Positions 18,280 to 26,325 of a stretch of 64,000 nt of DNA are shown here, piece after piece (the stretch's first letter is position 1; each line of letters opens with the position of its first letter). The notes below the pieces were generated by a model, which saw only the letters and a program-made list of their open reading frames with translations, was not told the DNA's origin and made no database searches. Source of the stretch: Streptomyces fulvorobeus (GTDB lineage: Bacteria; Actinomycetota; Actinomycetes; Streptomycetales; Streptomycetaceae); contig NZ_BLWC01000001.1 of assembly GCF_013167895.1 (NCBI RefSeq), positions 2,480,001-2,544,000 of the forward strand, written 5' to 3'. The position numbers and the translations under genes were made by a program.

Positions 18280-18750
18280 ATGGTGCCCGAGCCCGAGGTA
18301 CGGGACGTCCTGAGTGAACTCCAGCGATTACGGGCCCGCGTCCCCCTGCTCTCCGGCGCGCTGGCGGCCAGCACGGACGGCCTGGTCGTGGCACACGACA
18401 CGCCGGGAGTGGAGGCGGAGGGCGTGGCCGCCCTGACCGCCGCCGCACTCGGCGTGGCCATCCGGATGACCGAAGCGACCGGCCGGGGAGGCTTCCGCGA
18501 ACTCCTGGTGCGCGGCGACACCGGTTACATCGCCACCTACGCGGCGGGCAGGTCGGCCGTCCTGACCCTGCTGGCCGAGGACCGCATCAACGTCGGGCGG
18601 CTCCATCTGGAGGGCCGCCGCGCCGGCACCCGTATCGGCGAACTCATCGACGGGGCCCTGACCCGTGCCGACCGGCCCGCCCGCGCGGTGAGCGGCCCGC
18701 AGCCCCCCGCCGCGCACCACGGCCCCCTGCCGCACCGGCCCACCACCTAG
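18280..18750 (+). CDS. Roadblock/LC7 domain protein with a TTA codon
   Basis: 156 residues from ATG 18280, chosen because GGGAGGAGA lies six bases upstream. An in-frame GTG at 18238 overlapping the previous stop lacks one. The fold is classical Roadblock (LSGALAASTDGLVVAHDTPG ... LLVRGDTGYIATYAAGRSAVLTLLAE), close to the CvnB-type proteins of Streptomyces conservons. The C-terminal ~35 residues are Pro/His-rich and disordered. Codon 17 is TTA (18328-18330), the rare leucine codon read only by the bldA tRNA, which suggests developmental dependence. Confidence 0.8.
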   Translation: MVPEPEVRDVLSELQRLRARVPLLSGALAASTDGLVVAHDTPGVEAEGVAALTAAALGVAIRMTEATGRGGFRELLVRGDTGYIATYAAGRSAVLTLLAEDRINVGRLHLEGRRAGTRIGELIDGALTRADRPARAVSGPQPPAAHHGPLPHRPTT

Positions 18751-18832
18751 CGCCCCTGCCCCCACCGGGACAGACCCCGCACAGAAACGGCTCCGGTCAC
18801 CCCGACCGGACAGGGAAAGGAAACGAGCACCC

Positions 18833-19207
18833 ATGGCGAACACCGAAGCGGCACTGAAGGAAGCGATGTCGTCCATCGAGGGCACCACGGGCGTCGCCCT
18901 CGTCGACTACACCAGCGGCATGGCCCTGGGCACGCTCGGCGGTGGCAAGGACTTCAACCTGGAGGTCGCGGCCGCGGGCAACACCGACGTCGTACGCGCC
19001 AAGCTCCGCACCATGGAACACCTCGGCATCCAGGACGAGATAGAGGACATCCTGATCACGCTGGGCACCCAGTACCACCTGATCCGGCTGCTCAAGACCC
19101 GTGGCGGCAACGGCCTCTTCCTCTACCTGGTCCTGGACTCCGCCCGCGCCAACCTGGCGATGGCCCGCCACCAGCTGAAGCGGATCGAGGCCGAGCTGGA
19201 GGTCTGA
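18833..19207 (+). CDS. Roadblock/LC7-like protein, last of cluster
   Basis: 124 residues. The clean single-domain form of the 17043 protein: TGVALVDYTSGMALGT, EDILITLGTQYHLIRLL and LYLVLDSARANLAMARHQL align with it block by block. AAAGGAAA precedes the ATG by about 12 bases. An 82-base gap separates it from the third gene, so it may have its own promoter or simply end the operon. A hairpin terminator follows. No enzymatic motif. Presumed dimeric regulator of cell-surface or polarity type by analogy with the family. Confidence 0.75.
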   Translation: MANTEAALKEAMSSIEGTTGVALVDYTSGMALGTLGGGKDFNLEVAAAGNTDVVRAKLRTMEHLGIQDEIEDILITLGTQYHLIRLLKTRGGNGLFLYLVLDSARANLAMARHQLKRIEAELEV

Positions 19208-19216
19208 CCGCTGCCC

Positions 19217-19249
19217 GGAGGCGCCGCGCGGCAGCGGGCGCGGCGCTCC
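19217..19249. terminator. Hairpin between the Roadblock cluster and the RpiR gene
   Basis: Arms 19217-19229 and 19238-19249 pair fully apart from one bulged base. It lies between convergent genes and could serve both. Confidence 0.65.
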
Positions 19250-19263
19250 CGGCCGCGCCGCGG

Positions 19264-20106
19264 CTACTCGACGAACAGACCACGGGCGGCGGCCCGCGCG
19301 TCGAACTCCTCCAGCCGGGCCTGCGCGTCCGGGAGCGCGTCGCACATGGCCTCCAGCAGCACCCGCCCCAGCAGCATCGGCGCGCACGCCGTGTCGAAGG
19401 CGAGGCCGGTTCCGACAGCCCCCGGGATCAGTACGTCGCTGTGCTTGGCCACCGGCGCGAACGCCGAGTCGGCGACGGTCACCACGGTCAGCCCCTGTTC
19501 CTGGGCGTAGGCGAGTCCGTCCAGCACCTCCCTGGGGTGGCGGGGCAGCGCGAAGCACATCAGCGCCGTGGCCCCCGCCCGCCGTACGGCGTCGATCCGG
19601 TCGAGCAGCGCGCTGCCGCCTTCGTCGAGCACCCGGACGTCCGGGTGCACCTTGGCCGCGAAGTAACCGAAGCCGCGCGCCTGCGAGGACGCGGCCCGCA
19701 GTCCCAGCACGGGCAGCGGCCGCGAACCGGCCAGCAGCCGCCCCGCCCGCTCCACCGGCCCGGGGTCGGCGAGCAGCTCGGTCAGATGCTGGAGGTTCTC
19801 GATCTCGGCCCTGACGGCCTGCTGGTACTCGTTGTACGCGTCCTCGGTGCCCACGGCCGTCCCGGCGGGGGCCACCTCCCGCAGATGCCTGCGCAGCGCG
19901 GGGTAGCCGTCGAACCCGAGTGCCACGGCGAACCGGGTGACGGAGGGCTGGCTGACCCCCGCGAGCTCGGCCAGTTCCACACTGGACAGGAACGGCGCGT
20001 CCCCGGCCCTGCGCACCATGGAATGGGCGATCCGGCGCTGGGTGGGCGTGAGCCGATGCCCCTCGAAGAGCCGCTGCAACCGTGCGGCCGGGCCGCTCCC
20101 GCTCAT
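19264..20106 (-). CDS. MurR/RpiR-family transcriptional regulator
   Basis: 280-residue regulator starting at ATG 20106 with GGAGG upstream. An N-terminal HTH_6 helix-turn-helix (LAELAGVSQPSVTRFAVALGF, about residues 38-60) is followed by a SIS sugar-phosphate-type sensing domain (about 125-245, with GLRAASSQARGFGYFAAK and the ADSAFAPVAKHSD block). Family members respond to phosphosugars or, in some actinobacteria, to other small metabolites. Its target is not evident. The nearest candidates are its own long upstream region with several palindromes, the Roadblock cluster and the hut locus. Confidence 0.87.
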   Translation of the reverse strand: MSGSGPAARLQRLFEGHRLTPTQRRIAHSMVRRAGDAPFLSSVELAELAGVSQPSVTRFAVALGFDGYPALRRHLREVAPAGTAVGTEDAYNEYQQAVRAEIENLQHLTELLADPGPVERAGRLLAGSRPLPVLGLRAASSQARGFGYFAAKVHPDVRVLDEGGSALLDRIDAVRRAGATALMCFALPRHPREVLDGLAYAQEQGLTVVTVADSAFAPVAKHSDVLIPGAVGTGLAFDTACAPMLLGRVLLEAMCDALPDAQARLEEFDARAAARGLFVE

Positions 20107-20858
20107 CCTGACCCTCCAGTGATCCGTCGCGCCAGGTCCGGCGCCGACGAATCCATTCAGCCAGCCGGCGGCCTGCATGTCCATATACAGCCGGGGAAAC
20201 AGGGGGGCCAGCCCCACTGACCCATGAGAACGATCGCTGGAAATGACGGTGTCCAGGCCAACATGACAGTGCACGTGATAGCGATAGCCACCTAGGTGAT
20301 AGTGACTTGAGTCACTTCTGGGGGTGGGGTGGGTGTTGCCTCGACGATTGGCGCTGGTCACAGCCCCGCAGGCGGGTGAGGCGTTCGGTTCGTGGGTGGA
20401 CAGACGTTCGAGCGCTGGCGCAGCACCATCCGCTGCCGGTATCTCCACCTCGCAAGGGCACCATGCCCTTCCGGGTCGTGTTGCGGCAGCGGGTCCAGGG
20501 CTGTTCCCGCGTAGCGGGCGAGCGTCATGTTCCGCACCTGCTCTCCCGTCAGCCCGGTGGTGCGGCCCACCACGTATTTCACCCGGATCAAGCTGCCCTC
20601 AGCTTCACCACCCTGCTCCGACGGGGCCAGCGGCGAAGGTCTCCCACCTCCGCTCGAATCAGCAGCGCCTCACGGCGCAGACTCTGCATCCGTCAGTTGC
20701 ACCCGCTTGATGCACGCACGATCTACCAGATCACGCCTCGATACGCGCCCTAGAAGGCGGTGAGGTCCATTCGGACACCCTGACGCCCGGGATGGCCCGG
20801 CTCGCTTGTCCGAATAAGCCCTCTTCCACCGGAGCCCCGGACCGCGCGGAGAGCGGCG
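20107..20858. other. 752-base region without a recognisable gene
   Basis: No frame here has family features or a good ribosome site. The part next to the RpiR gene holds two short palindromes, CACCTAGGTG near 20289-20298 and AGTGACT-N2-AGTCACT at 20301-20316, possible operators. A minus-strand frame of 77 codons (20358-20591) has a TTG start and no recognisable match. It may be a relic. Confidence 0.6.
20769..20815 (-). terminator. Inverted repeat downstream of the M15-like gene
   Basis: Perfect 9 bp arms ATTCGGACA (20769-20777) and TGTCCGAAT (20807-20815) around a GC-rich loop, starting 43 bases after the stop at 20859. Probable terminator of the accessory operon. An element end is an alternative. 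Confidence 0.45.
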
Positions 20859-21611
20859 TCAGGAATCGTTGCGCTGGCGGCGGGCGAGGGCGTCGGCGGC
20901 CGAGCGGCGACGCTTGTCGTGGACGTCCACGAGGGTACCGGCGCCCTCTCCAGCGCGGAGGCGTTCGGCGACGGCTGTCAGGCGGGTGTTGTCGGGGCCG
21001 ACGGCGAGGTAGAAGAGTGCCTCGTCGACGGCGCGGTCGTCGCCGCCCCAGCGGACCACGCCGTCGAGTTCGGCGAGGATGTCGCGGAGAACCGCGAGTT
21101 CGAGAGGGAAGTAGCCGCCCTTGGTGCCGGGCGGGCAGTGGCCGGGGCGGATGCGGACGGCGGTGCCGGAGGCCAGGTTGCGGGCCGGCCCCCGGAGCCC
21201 GTCCGGAGCGGACCAGCCGACGACCTCGCCGGGCTGGAGCTCGGCGAGCTCGTAATGGAAGCGTCGGACGAGGTGGACCAGGACGGTTTCAGGTGCGCCG
21301 AGCCGGACCCGGAGGTCCGTCACAGGGGTACCCGGCACGGGCCGGTTGGCAATGGATCCGCCCTGGTCGGTGGCCGTCTCCATATCCCAGCCGTTGGCCG
21401 AGCGGGTCCCGGCAAGAAGGCGCTCGTTACGGGCCTCGGCCCGTGCGACGCCTTCGCGGACGGCCTTGGGGAAGGTGTAGTCCTGCGGCCCGGCGGCGTA
21501 TGCCGGGGAGGCCAACGCCTGCGAGTGCGGAAGCGCCACTGCGGTGGCGACGGCGGTGGCACGCAGCAGGAAGCCTCTGCGGGACAGCGGGGAGGCGGGG
21601 GTGGCGCTCAC
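20859..21611 (-). CDS. Tat-secreted M15-like protein lacking the zinc histidines
   Basis: 250 residues with a twin-arginine signal (SRRGFLLRATAVATA ... AYA, cleavage near residue 40). The mature part keeps the frame of Streptomyces D-Ala-D-Ala carboxypeptidase-like M15 proteins: GWDMETATDQGG, LVHLVRRFHYEL, SGTAVRIRP and GVVRWGGD. In active relatives (from memory) the segment before SGTA begins with NH and the segment after RWGGD has a histidine in an xSHFxI pattern. Here they read NLASGT (145-150) and DEALFYL (196-202). A wall-binding or structural role is more likely than peptidase activity. GTG start overlaps the stop of the membrane gene upstream. Confidence 0.6.
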   Translation of the reverse strand: MSATPASPLSRRGFLLRATAVATAVALPHSQALASPAYAAGPQDYTFPKAVREGVARAEARNERLLAGTRSANGWDMETATDQGGSIANRPVPGTPVTDLRVRLGAPETVLVHLVRRFHYELAELQPGEVVGWSAPDGLRGPARNLASGTAVRIRPGHCPPGTKGGYFPLELAVLRDILAELDGVVRWGGDDRAVDEALFYLAVGPDNTRLTAVAERLRAGEGAGTLVDVHDKRRRSAADALARRQRNDS

Positions 21612-22066
21612 GTGTTCCTCTTCTCGGGATGCTCGGGGGTGGTGGTGCGGCGGTGTTCGGCGACGGCGATCAGGGCGAGCGTCACCGCGATCACTGCACA
21701 GCCCGTCATCACGGGCGCAAGAAAGTCAGGGACGGCCGCCGCGTACGAACCACCCGACGTGAGGCGGCAGTTGAGGGCTGGCGGCAGGTAGGACACGCTG
21801 TAGCCGCTCACCTGCCCGTACAGCGCAGGGTTCGCGTCCTGGCATGCCTGGGCGGTGCCGCTCTCGTCGAGGAAGAGCGACACCAGGCCCCAGGCGTAGG
21901 CGACTGCGGCGAGGGCTCCGGCGAGCGCGGCGCCGCCGCGTGCCACGGCCCCGCGGCCGCCCCTGCCTATCGCCGGGAAGCCGTATCCGACGAGACCGAA
22001 GGCGATCACGGCGGCGACGACGACGCCGATCAGCAGGGGCACGGCGGCGGGATACTGGGAGGTCAT
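21608..22066 (-). CDS. Small membrane protein of unknown function
   Basis: 152 residues from ATG 22066, which has GAGGTG nine bases upstream. Four hydrophobic segments (about 8-27, 40-62, and two near the C-terminus, the last 118-140) surround an external loop with two cysteines (QACQDANP and LNCRLTSG). No family recognised. It is coupled to the M15-like gene by a GTGA overlap and lies 10 bases after the DUF1906 gene, so it is presumably part of the same cell-envelope operon. Confidence 0.6.
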   Translation of the reverse strand: MTSQYPAAVPLLIGVVVAAVIAFGLVGYGFPAIGRGGRGAVARGGAALAGALAAVAYAWGLVSLFLDESGTAQACQDANPALYGQVSGYSVSYLPPALNCRLTSGGSYAAAVPDFLAPVMTGCAVIAVTLALIAVAEHRRTTTPEHPEKRNT

Positions 22067-22076
22067 GGTGAACACC

Positions 22077-24313
22077 TCAGCCGACGGCAAGCTGTCGGAC
22101 AAGGTTGTTGTACTTCTCGAAGATGTGGTAAAGCCCCATCCGCTTGGCCGCGTCGGTCTCGGCCTGGTCGCCCCAGCCCTGGTAGCGGCGGATGATCTCG
22201 AAGATCTCGCCCTCGGTGTAAGCCAGGCTCATGGGGCGCAGGGTGGTCTCGCCGGCCGGCGGGTTCTTGCCGCCCGGCTTGCCTGCGACGCCCCACAGGT
22301 GGATCAGCGGCACGGTCCGCATGGTGAAGGCGTTGTCCTTGTTGACCTTCTGCCACATCCGCCAGAGGTCGGCGTCCTTGGTCGGGTCGGTGCGGGTGCC
22401 GGTGACGAAGCCCTTGTCGATGCAGTGGTTCCAGGCGCGTATACCGACCTCGCCACTGATCTGTCCGATGCCGGTCGACGAGTCCTTGACGATGCCGATG
22501 CCGTTGAGGTGGTACGAGGCGACCTGGTGGTCCACACCCTGGTCGATCAGGTCGTAGTGCCGCATCTCCCAGTACGCGGAGGTCTGGATCAGCGCCTTGC
22601 GCATACTGTACGAACGGGACAGCTGGGTGGTCTGTGCGTCGTGCGACATGATCGTCTCGAAGCACTGGATGTGGGTGAAGAGGCGGGCGTCGGCGCCGGT
22701 GCCGCCGTCGTCCTCGTAGCCGATGCTGCGCATGTAGCGGCTCAGGTCTTCGGCCAGCGCGTTGAGGAAGGAGCCGTCAAAGGCGACGTCGGCGCGCGGT
22801 GGCCGGGGCGCGTTGAAGGCGCCCTGGCCGGTGTCGCGGCCGGAGGCGATGTTGACGTCGATCTCGATGGCGCCGGTGCCGGAGCCGAAGGTGCGAGTGA
22901 CGATCTGGTCGTACGCCCAGTCGGCGGGCAGCGGGTAGCCGAAGTTCCCGGAGAAGCCGGAGGACATGTCGGAGACGAACGAGGCGGTGGAGTGCCCGGC
23001 CTCGCCGACCCGGGTACAGACGTTGCGCGGCCCGTACACGCCGATCCCGAACCGTCCGCCGTCGGCGGCCAGTGCGTCCACGATGCCCTTGAAGTGCGAC
23101 AGGACGTTCGACGTCACCTCGTGGTCGAGCGCGTCGAAGTCGACGGCGAAGAAGATCCGTGTCCCGGGTTTGAAGCCGTGGTCGAGGGCGGCGTTGGCCG
23201 CGGCCTGTCCGGCGGCCCGTCCGGCGGGGTAGTTGAAGCCGTCGGCGTCCCGGCCGTATGTCTGGTAGATGGGGAAGCAGCGCAGGCCGTTCGAGGCGAT
23301 GGTGGCCAGCTCACCGGGCTGGATGGCCTTCTCGGGGAGAGATGTGGCGCTGGGGTTGGTGAGGTAACGGCCGATGTACTTCACGCCGGCCGCTTTGAGG
23401 GTGGCCGCGCGGGCGTCAGTGATCTTGGTGACGCCGTCACATGCCTCGCCGTTGCGACTCTGGTCACCGTACGAGACGAGGAGGGAGGCCCAGGTCGAGA
23501 AGTCACCCTTACCGGTGACGGGGAGCTTCGCGAAGGACTGGAAGCCATTGACGGCGGTAGAAACCGCGCTGGTGAAGTTACCGAAGACGACCGACCGCTG
23601 ATTGAGGATCATCGCGCCGGTGAAGAGCCGTGCCCAGTTGCCGGAGCTGCCGACCGACAGGGTGTGCGACTTCAGGCCCGACTGGGTACGGGGCCGAAGA
23701 CACCGTTCGCGACTCCGTCCGCCATTCCGATCTCGTACTGAACACCGAAGAGCATCGACTTGGCGACATCGCGCGAGTGGTGGCCGTCACAGGGGATGAC
23801 ATAGAAGTCCTTGCGCAGCACGTACTGGCCGTTGAGCCATTGCTGCACCGAACGGACCGCACTTGAGCCGCCGTTCACGGTGACGTACGCGTCCATGTTG
23901 AACAGGCCCTTGAGGACCTTCGGCCACAGCGCACTTCCCGGATAGACCACGCTCAACCCCATGTTGGCGTTGAGCTGGGTGACGGACTGCTGGACGCGGG
24001 CGTTGTATGTGCCGTCGATGGCGCTGCCGTCGTACCCCTTGCAGTACAGGGCGGACTGGAGGATCCGGCAGAAGTCCGCGGACGGGACGTTGGACGCGTC
24101 TATCTTGCCGTACTTCTCGGCGATGGCCGCCAGTGTGGTGGGGCCGAAACTGTTTGACAGACTGGTGATGCCCAGCTCGTACTGGAGCGCGCGGGTCAGG
24201 GCGTACATGGTGTTCCAGCTGGTCTGACCGTTCTCCTCGACGGTCATGCCGATGCGGCTGCTGTACGTGCGGTTGATGAAGACCTGGGCTTGACGCACCA
24301 TCTCGTCGGCCAT
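22077..24313 (-). CDS. DUF1906 glycoside-hydrolase-like protein, reading frame interrupted
   Basis: About 745 residues once a one-base shift at the four-G run 23690-23693 is repaired. The upstream frame then continues as ...TQSGLKSHTLSV... into the downstream one. Start ATG 24313. Residues 1-210 resemble a double peptidoglycan-binding-type region (SWNTMYALTRALQYELGI, later SVQQWLNGQY). About 285-530 is a DUF1906/Rv2525c-type TIM-barrel domain (VKYIGRYLTN, IFFAVDFDAL, GVYGP, ADWAYDQIV, EIDVNIA). The last ~215 residues are a helical domain without a known match. No signal peptide is visible. Probably acts on or binds cell wall. Whether the break is real or a sequencing error is open. Confidence 0.75.
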
Positions 24314-24419
24314 GGGGTGCCCTCTCGACAGGGGGAGGCGGGGCCGCGTCCGGGGTCGGGCGGCACTTGGTGGGTGGAGCGGAGCTTGATGGGTGGGGTC
24401 CCATCCGGACATGAGAATC

Positions 24420-24490
24420 GAGATATCTCAGGCGCCCGGGCGTCCGTATGCCGAGCTCGTAACGCAAAACTCGAGTGAACGCGAACATGG
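24420..24490 (-). pseudogene. Relic copy of the DUF1906 protein N-terminus
   Basis: The minus strand encodes MFAFTRVLRYELGI, closely matching MYALTRALQYELGI inside the adjacent gene, then diverges. It suggests a decayed partial duplication just upstream of the intact start. Confidence 0.35.
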
Positions 24491-24566
24491 CGGCCCGCCC
24501 AGCGTTTCCGCCCTCAACGCGCCAGAAAGCGGTAGCGCGGGAGCCGTAGCCTTGCGCTGAGCAGCA

Positions 24567-24606
24567 GGCGGCCTCGCGCGCAATGCGAGCTGCACACGAG
24601 GCCGCC
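24567..24606 (-). terminator. Hairpin directly after the 24-residue ORF
   Basis: Perfect 10 bp arms 24567-24576 and 24597-24606, beginning two bases beyond the stop codon of the small ORF. Supports a real, short transcription unit. Confidence 0.6.
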
Positions 24607-24608
24607 GG

Positions 24609-24683
24609 TCAGCGAGAATCACCGAAGGGATCCGCGACGACAGCTAACCCTGCACTGACGGCGGTTCTGAGTGCGTTGAACAT
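24609..24683 (-). CDS. 24-residue peptide with a TTA codon
   Basis: ATG 24683 is preceded by GAGGGA at a proper distance, and the frame MFNALRTAVSAGLAVVADPF + GDSR stops at 24609, immediately before a strong hairpin. Leucine 13 is encoded by TTA, the bldA-dependent codon. The sequence looks like the start of a signal peptide or an amphipathic peptide. It could be a true micro-gene, or the truncated beginning of a lost secreted protein. No homologue recalled. Confidence 0.4.
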   Translation of the reverse strand: MFNALRTAVSAGLAVVADPFGDSR

Positions 24684-25096
24684 GACGCTTCCCTCAGGTT
24701 GGAGCAAATGAAGGCGACCGCACGGACCTCTCCCCCCAGGTCCGGAGCGCAGCCGGTAAGCGCTCTCCGCAGTCGTCGGAAATCTACGGGGAGCACCCGT
24801 TCCCAAGTAAGGGTCCAGACCGGCCAGCACAGCGCAATGGCGGGATTTTGATGCTGTGCGCTTACAGGGAGGGCGAGTACAGCGCCGCAATGAAGGTATA
24901 TATCGATCAATTTGGTTCACCACGACACACGGAACCTTGATGTGTGCCGTCGGCCACAACGCCTCCACACTTCGCTCATTTCGTGGAGGGACATCAGAGC
25001 AAGAGTCATGACCGTTCGCTAAATACACCCGCCTGTCGGCTAGTTGGGACAGACGACCGCTATTGAACTTGAATTCGTGATGTCACTCCGATCGTG
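24684..25096. other. Lower-GC spacer without a recognisable gene
   Basis: About 410 bases, less GC-rich than the surroundings (for instance the AT-rich patch near 24895-24915), between the micro-ORF and the IS630 relic. I see no gene. It reads like foreign or decayed DNA. Confidence 0.5.
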
Positions 25097-25552
25097 TCAG
25101 CCGCCTATGAGGTGCGGTCGGTACTGGGGCTTCTTAAGGCTGCGCTTCACTGCGGTGGCGAGGTTGACGATGGTCCGTTTCACCGGGGCCCAGATGCTTT
25201 CCTGCGGGTTAAGAAGCCGTTGTCCTATCGATCTTGAGTGCGGTGTGATCGAAAGTGGGTGCAGGGGCGGGTGAACCTGGTCGTGACCGCGAGGGGAAGT
25301 GGAAACAACCAACCAGTCCTGGTTCGCGGCGATGAAGTCCTTCATCTGCGGCATGAGATGGGTACGCAGGTTGTCCCAGACCAGAACGATGGGTCCTTTG
25401 AGCTGCGCGGCGTGCGACAAACCACCCGGTTTCCCACGCGTCCTGCCGGTGGAGATGTCCCGCGGAGGAAAGCCCGTCTCGCCACCCGCCCGGATCAGCC
25501 GGGAACACGATCGACACCCGCAGGCCCGCCACCATGGGCACTGTCATCTTGA
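25097..25552 (-). pseudogene. Degenerate IS630-family transposase
   Basis: Pieces of the DDE domain survive in different frames. TVPMVAGLRVSIVF lies near 25540, GPIVLVWDNLRTH + LMPQM near 25385, DWLVV near 25305, and NPQESIWAPVKRTIVNLA to the stop ends at 25097. Between DWLVV and NPQES about 75 bases of unrelated sequence replace the usual short link with the final acidic context, and at least two frame changes are needed. The 5' part of the gene is missing. The 10-mer ATCTTGAGTG occurs both in the replaced part (25231) and at the right edge (25546). Non-functional. Confidence 0.75.
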
Positions 25553-25678
25553 GTGGTTCGAAATCGACCTAGTACGGCACTGATCGAACTGACAGTGGCG
25601 AGGTCAGCCGCCTTGTCAACTGTCGCGTTCGTCGACGGTTCTCAACCCGGGTGCGCCGCGCTTCGTACGGTACGGAGC

Positions 25679-26067
25679 ATGGAAACCCGCGACCCTGAGC
25701 TCAGGAAGGAACTCGACGCCACCCTCCAGGCCCGCGCCGAACTGGGGCCGGAGTACGAGTCCGCCCTCATCGACTCGTTCCTGGAGAAGGTGGAGCAACG
25801 TCTGGACGGCACGCTCGACCGGCGGGTGCGCCGCCATCTCGCCGAGCGGCACACGGCCGTGGTCCGTGAGGACCGGGCACCGCACCGCTGGGTGCCTTCG
25901 GCGAGCGCTTCGGTTTCGGCGCGCTCTCGCTGGTGCTGGCCGTCCCGCTCTCCGCCATCGGCGTCGCGAACGCCGGGCTCGGCGGACTCGTGGTGGCCTG
26001 GGTGGGGATCGTCGGTGTCAACGCGGTGCACGCGGCACATGGACGAGCCGCTGACGGGGAGAGGTAG
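25679..26067 (+). CDS. Small conserved membrane protein, reading frame interrupted
   Basis: Starts at ATG 25679 with a charged helical N-terminus (METRDPELRKELDATLQARA) typical of a Streptomyces DUF-type membrane protein. The frame breaks at the GGG run 25890-25892. One extra G gives HRWGAFGERFGFG, then two hydrophobic segments (ALSLVLAVPLSAIGVANAGL and GLVVAWVGIVGVNAV), stopping at 26065-26067. Repaired length about 129 residues. Function unknown. It lies between the IS630 relic and cbs, so true decay is possible but a base-call error fits equally. Confidence 0.6.
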
Positions 26068-26325
26068 TCGCGGGGACCGCCGCACCCCGGTTGCCCGGGG
26101 GGCGGGACGACGACGGTCCCCGCGAGGGACGCGGTCCGGGTCAGGGCCGGGTGCCGCGTCCTGGCGACGGTGGAGGTCCGGGAGCCGCTCCGTACTCCGT
26201 GTCGCCGTCTCGGGTGCCGGCGGGTTCCCCTGCCGACACCCACCAATCTGCCCGACGCGTGTTAAGCGGGTGCTGCGCGTACGTGACGCGCTCGTACCGA
26301 TTACACGAAGCCAGGACAGCCGGTG

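Noticed and set aside
20358..20591. 77-codon minus-strand frame in the RpiR upstream gap
   Set aside because: TTG start, no clear ribosome site, no recognised family. Mentioned only as a possible relic.
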